From the NCBI GenBank assembly GCA_018266965.1, contig JAFDZJ010000146.1:1-6298 (forward strand): a stretch of DNA of 6,298 bases, in the 5' to 3' direction. Under the pieces are notes generated by a model. The model was given only the letters and a program-made list of their open reading frames with translations. It made no database searches and had not been told where the DNA came from. This DNA is from Bacteroidota bacterium (GTDB taxonomy: Bacteria; Bacteroidota; Bacteroidia; Flavobacteriales; Weeksellaceae). Shown here piece by piece: positions 5,847 to 6,298 of this stretch (positions are counted from its first letter, which is position 1; each line of letters opens with the position of its first letter). The position numbers and the translations under genes were made by a program.

Positions 5847-5926
5847 TTACAAATGTAAAAAATATAATTTACATATGCTACAAACAAATGTAAACTAGTT
5901 CGTTTCCAATAATTGACAATTGTAAA
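5847..5926 (-). promoter_or_regulatory. Promoter region with three operator-like ACAAATGTAAA elements upstream of the XRE gene
   Basis: ACAAATGTAAA occurs exactly at 5849-5859 and 5884-5894, and a one-mismatch copy, ACAATTGTAAA, at 5916-5926. The TGTAAA half-sites start at 5854, 5889 and 5921, i.e. 35 and 32 bases apart, about three helical turns. An inverted half-site TTTACA lies at 5868-5873. The nearest copy is a symmetric site, TTACA-AA-TGTAA (5847-5858). Read on the minus strand, the first two copies contain exact -7 boxes TACATTTG (5857-5850 and 5892-5885). For the proximal one, a TTTG at 5884-5881 serves as a -33 box with 23-base spacing, giving a start near 5843 and a leader of about 19 bases. 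Binding by the XRE protein itself is inferred. Confidence 0.5.
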
Positions 5927-6097
5927 CCTTGTATAATTAATTAAAAATCAATTAGTTATATGGCTATTGTTGATAACTATCTATTTAATATTTATATTAT
6001 GTAATATATTTAGACTAAAATTTATAGAAAATGATTTTTGTGGATAAGTGGAAATTCATTCTATATAAGTTGGAATGAACCTTTTATTTGTCGAAAC
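5927..6097. other. AT-rich intergenic region between the TerC-like gene and the XRE gene
   Basis: No gene is visible; possible frames are 15 codons or fewer. The 5930-6035 stretch is almost purely A/T. An exact DnaA-box match TTATCCACA lies on the minus strand at 6047-6039 and a one-mismatch TTATCAACA at 5976-5968. Just past the TerC-like stop, TTCATTC (6055-6061) and GAATGAA (6073-6079) form a 7-bp stem with an 11-base loop. It has no T-run on the minus strand, so it is a poor intrinsic terminator. Confidence 0.5.
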
Positions 6098-6298
6098 TTA
6101 ATGTCTTGGGAAATTCTTTTTTTCGTCGGTTTGTGGTTTTAGCTTTCTGTCTTTTATATTTTTTTCCGGAAATATAAGTGAAGCAATAATACTAACTCCT
6201 AATATTAATACTATTATTATAAGCGAATGGATTGTTTGGAAGCCCATAGATTCCAAGTAATGATGTGCCAACATCTTTATCCCAATGAAAACGAGTAG
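6098..6298 (-). CDS. TerC-family integral membrane protein, C-terminal end (start outside window)
   Basis: Reading the minus strand from the last base of the window gives 66 open codons and a TAA stop at 6100-6098. The sequence begins LLVFIGIKMLAHHYLESMGF, continues as a hydrophobic helix IHSLIIIVLILGVSIIASLIF, and ends in a short charged tail (PEKNIKDRKLK ... NFPRH). The 'VFIGIKML' segment followed by a last membrane helix ending in 'SIIASL' is the normal C-terminus of TerC/Alx-type proteins, which are polytopic inner-membrane proteins linked to tellurite resistance and metal-ion (manganese) homeostasis. Only the last two membrane segments are visible, so subfamily and completeness cannot be judged. 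It is transcribed toward the XRE gene, but 273 bases and a promoter region separate them. The call rests on remembered family pattern over 66 residues. Confidence 0.72.
   Translation of the reverse strand, partial: LLVFIGIKMLAHHYLESMGFQTIHSLIIIVLILGVSIIASLIFPEKNIKDRKLKPQTDEKKNFPRH

Noticed and set aside
5825..5887. Longer TTG start for the XRE regulator
   Set aside because: The extra 21 residues are not part of the HTH fold and would be encoded by the promoter/operator region.

Overview
The window reads as chromosomal DNA of an AT-rich member of the Bacteroidota, most likely class Flavobacteriia. The evidence is a type IX secretion (T9SS) type A sorting domain on a secreted enzyme, several exact TAnnTTTG promoter -7 boxes of the Bacteroidota kind, start codons without Shine-Dalgarno sequences, signal peptides ending in the flavobacterial 'F-G/S|Q' pattern, and S15 and PNPase sequences of flavobacterial character. 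A Weeksellaceae-like (Chryseobacterium/Riemerella/Bergeyella) origin is a guess from remembered protein flavour.

Left part (1-2730): the 3' end of rpsO (ribosomal protein S15) with a strong intrinsic terminator, then a 436-base gap, then a full-length pnp (polynucleotide phosphorylase, 717 aa) with its own terminator. The gap holds a decayed GCAAA/TTTGCGTC-type intergenic repeat, a candidate pnp promoter and a perfect hairpin in the pnp leader. rpsO-pnp is a widely conserved RNA-metabolism pair, but here the terminator and private promoter make pnp look independently transcribed.

Middle part (2731-5309): a minus-strand gene for a secreted SGNH/GDSL-type hydrolase (signal peptide, catalytic domain, PKD domain, T9SS C-terminal domain). 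It diverges, across a 101-base region carrying a -7 box for each direction, from a two-gene plus-strand unit. That unit encodes a periplasmic LolA-like 'outer membrane lipoprotein-sorting' family protein and, 13 bases later, a small four-helix membrane protein of the YvlD / 'phage holin family 4' type.

Right part (5310-6298): a minus-strand XRE-type helix-turn-helix regulator converges on the YvlD-like gene with only 2 bases between stop codons. Its upstream region carries three spaced copies of an ACAAATGTAAA-like element overlapping two -7 boxes, which suggests an autoregulatory operator array. The window ends inside the C-terminal coding region of a TerC-family membrane protein on the minus strand.

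Most genes are recognisable household or envelope functions. I found no convincing undescribed multi-gene system. The items most worth a second look are non-coding: the pnp leader hairpin, the operator-like array before the XRE gene, and the decayed repeat between rpsO and pnp.
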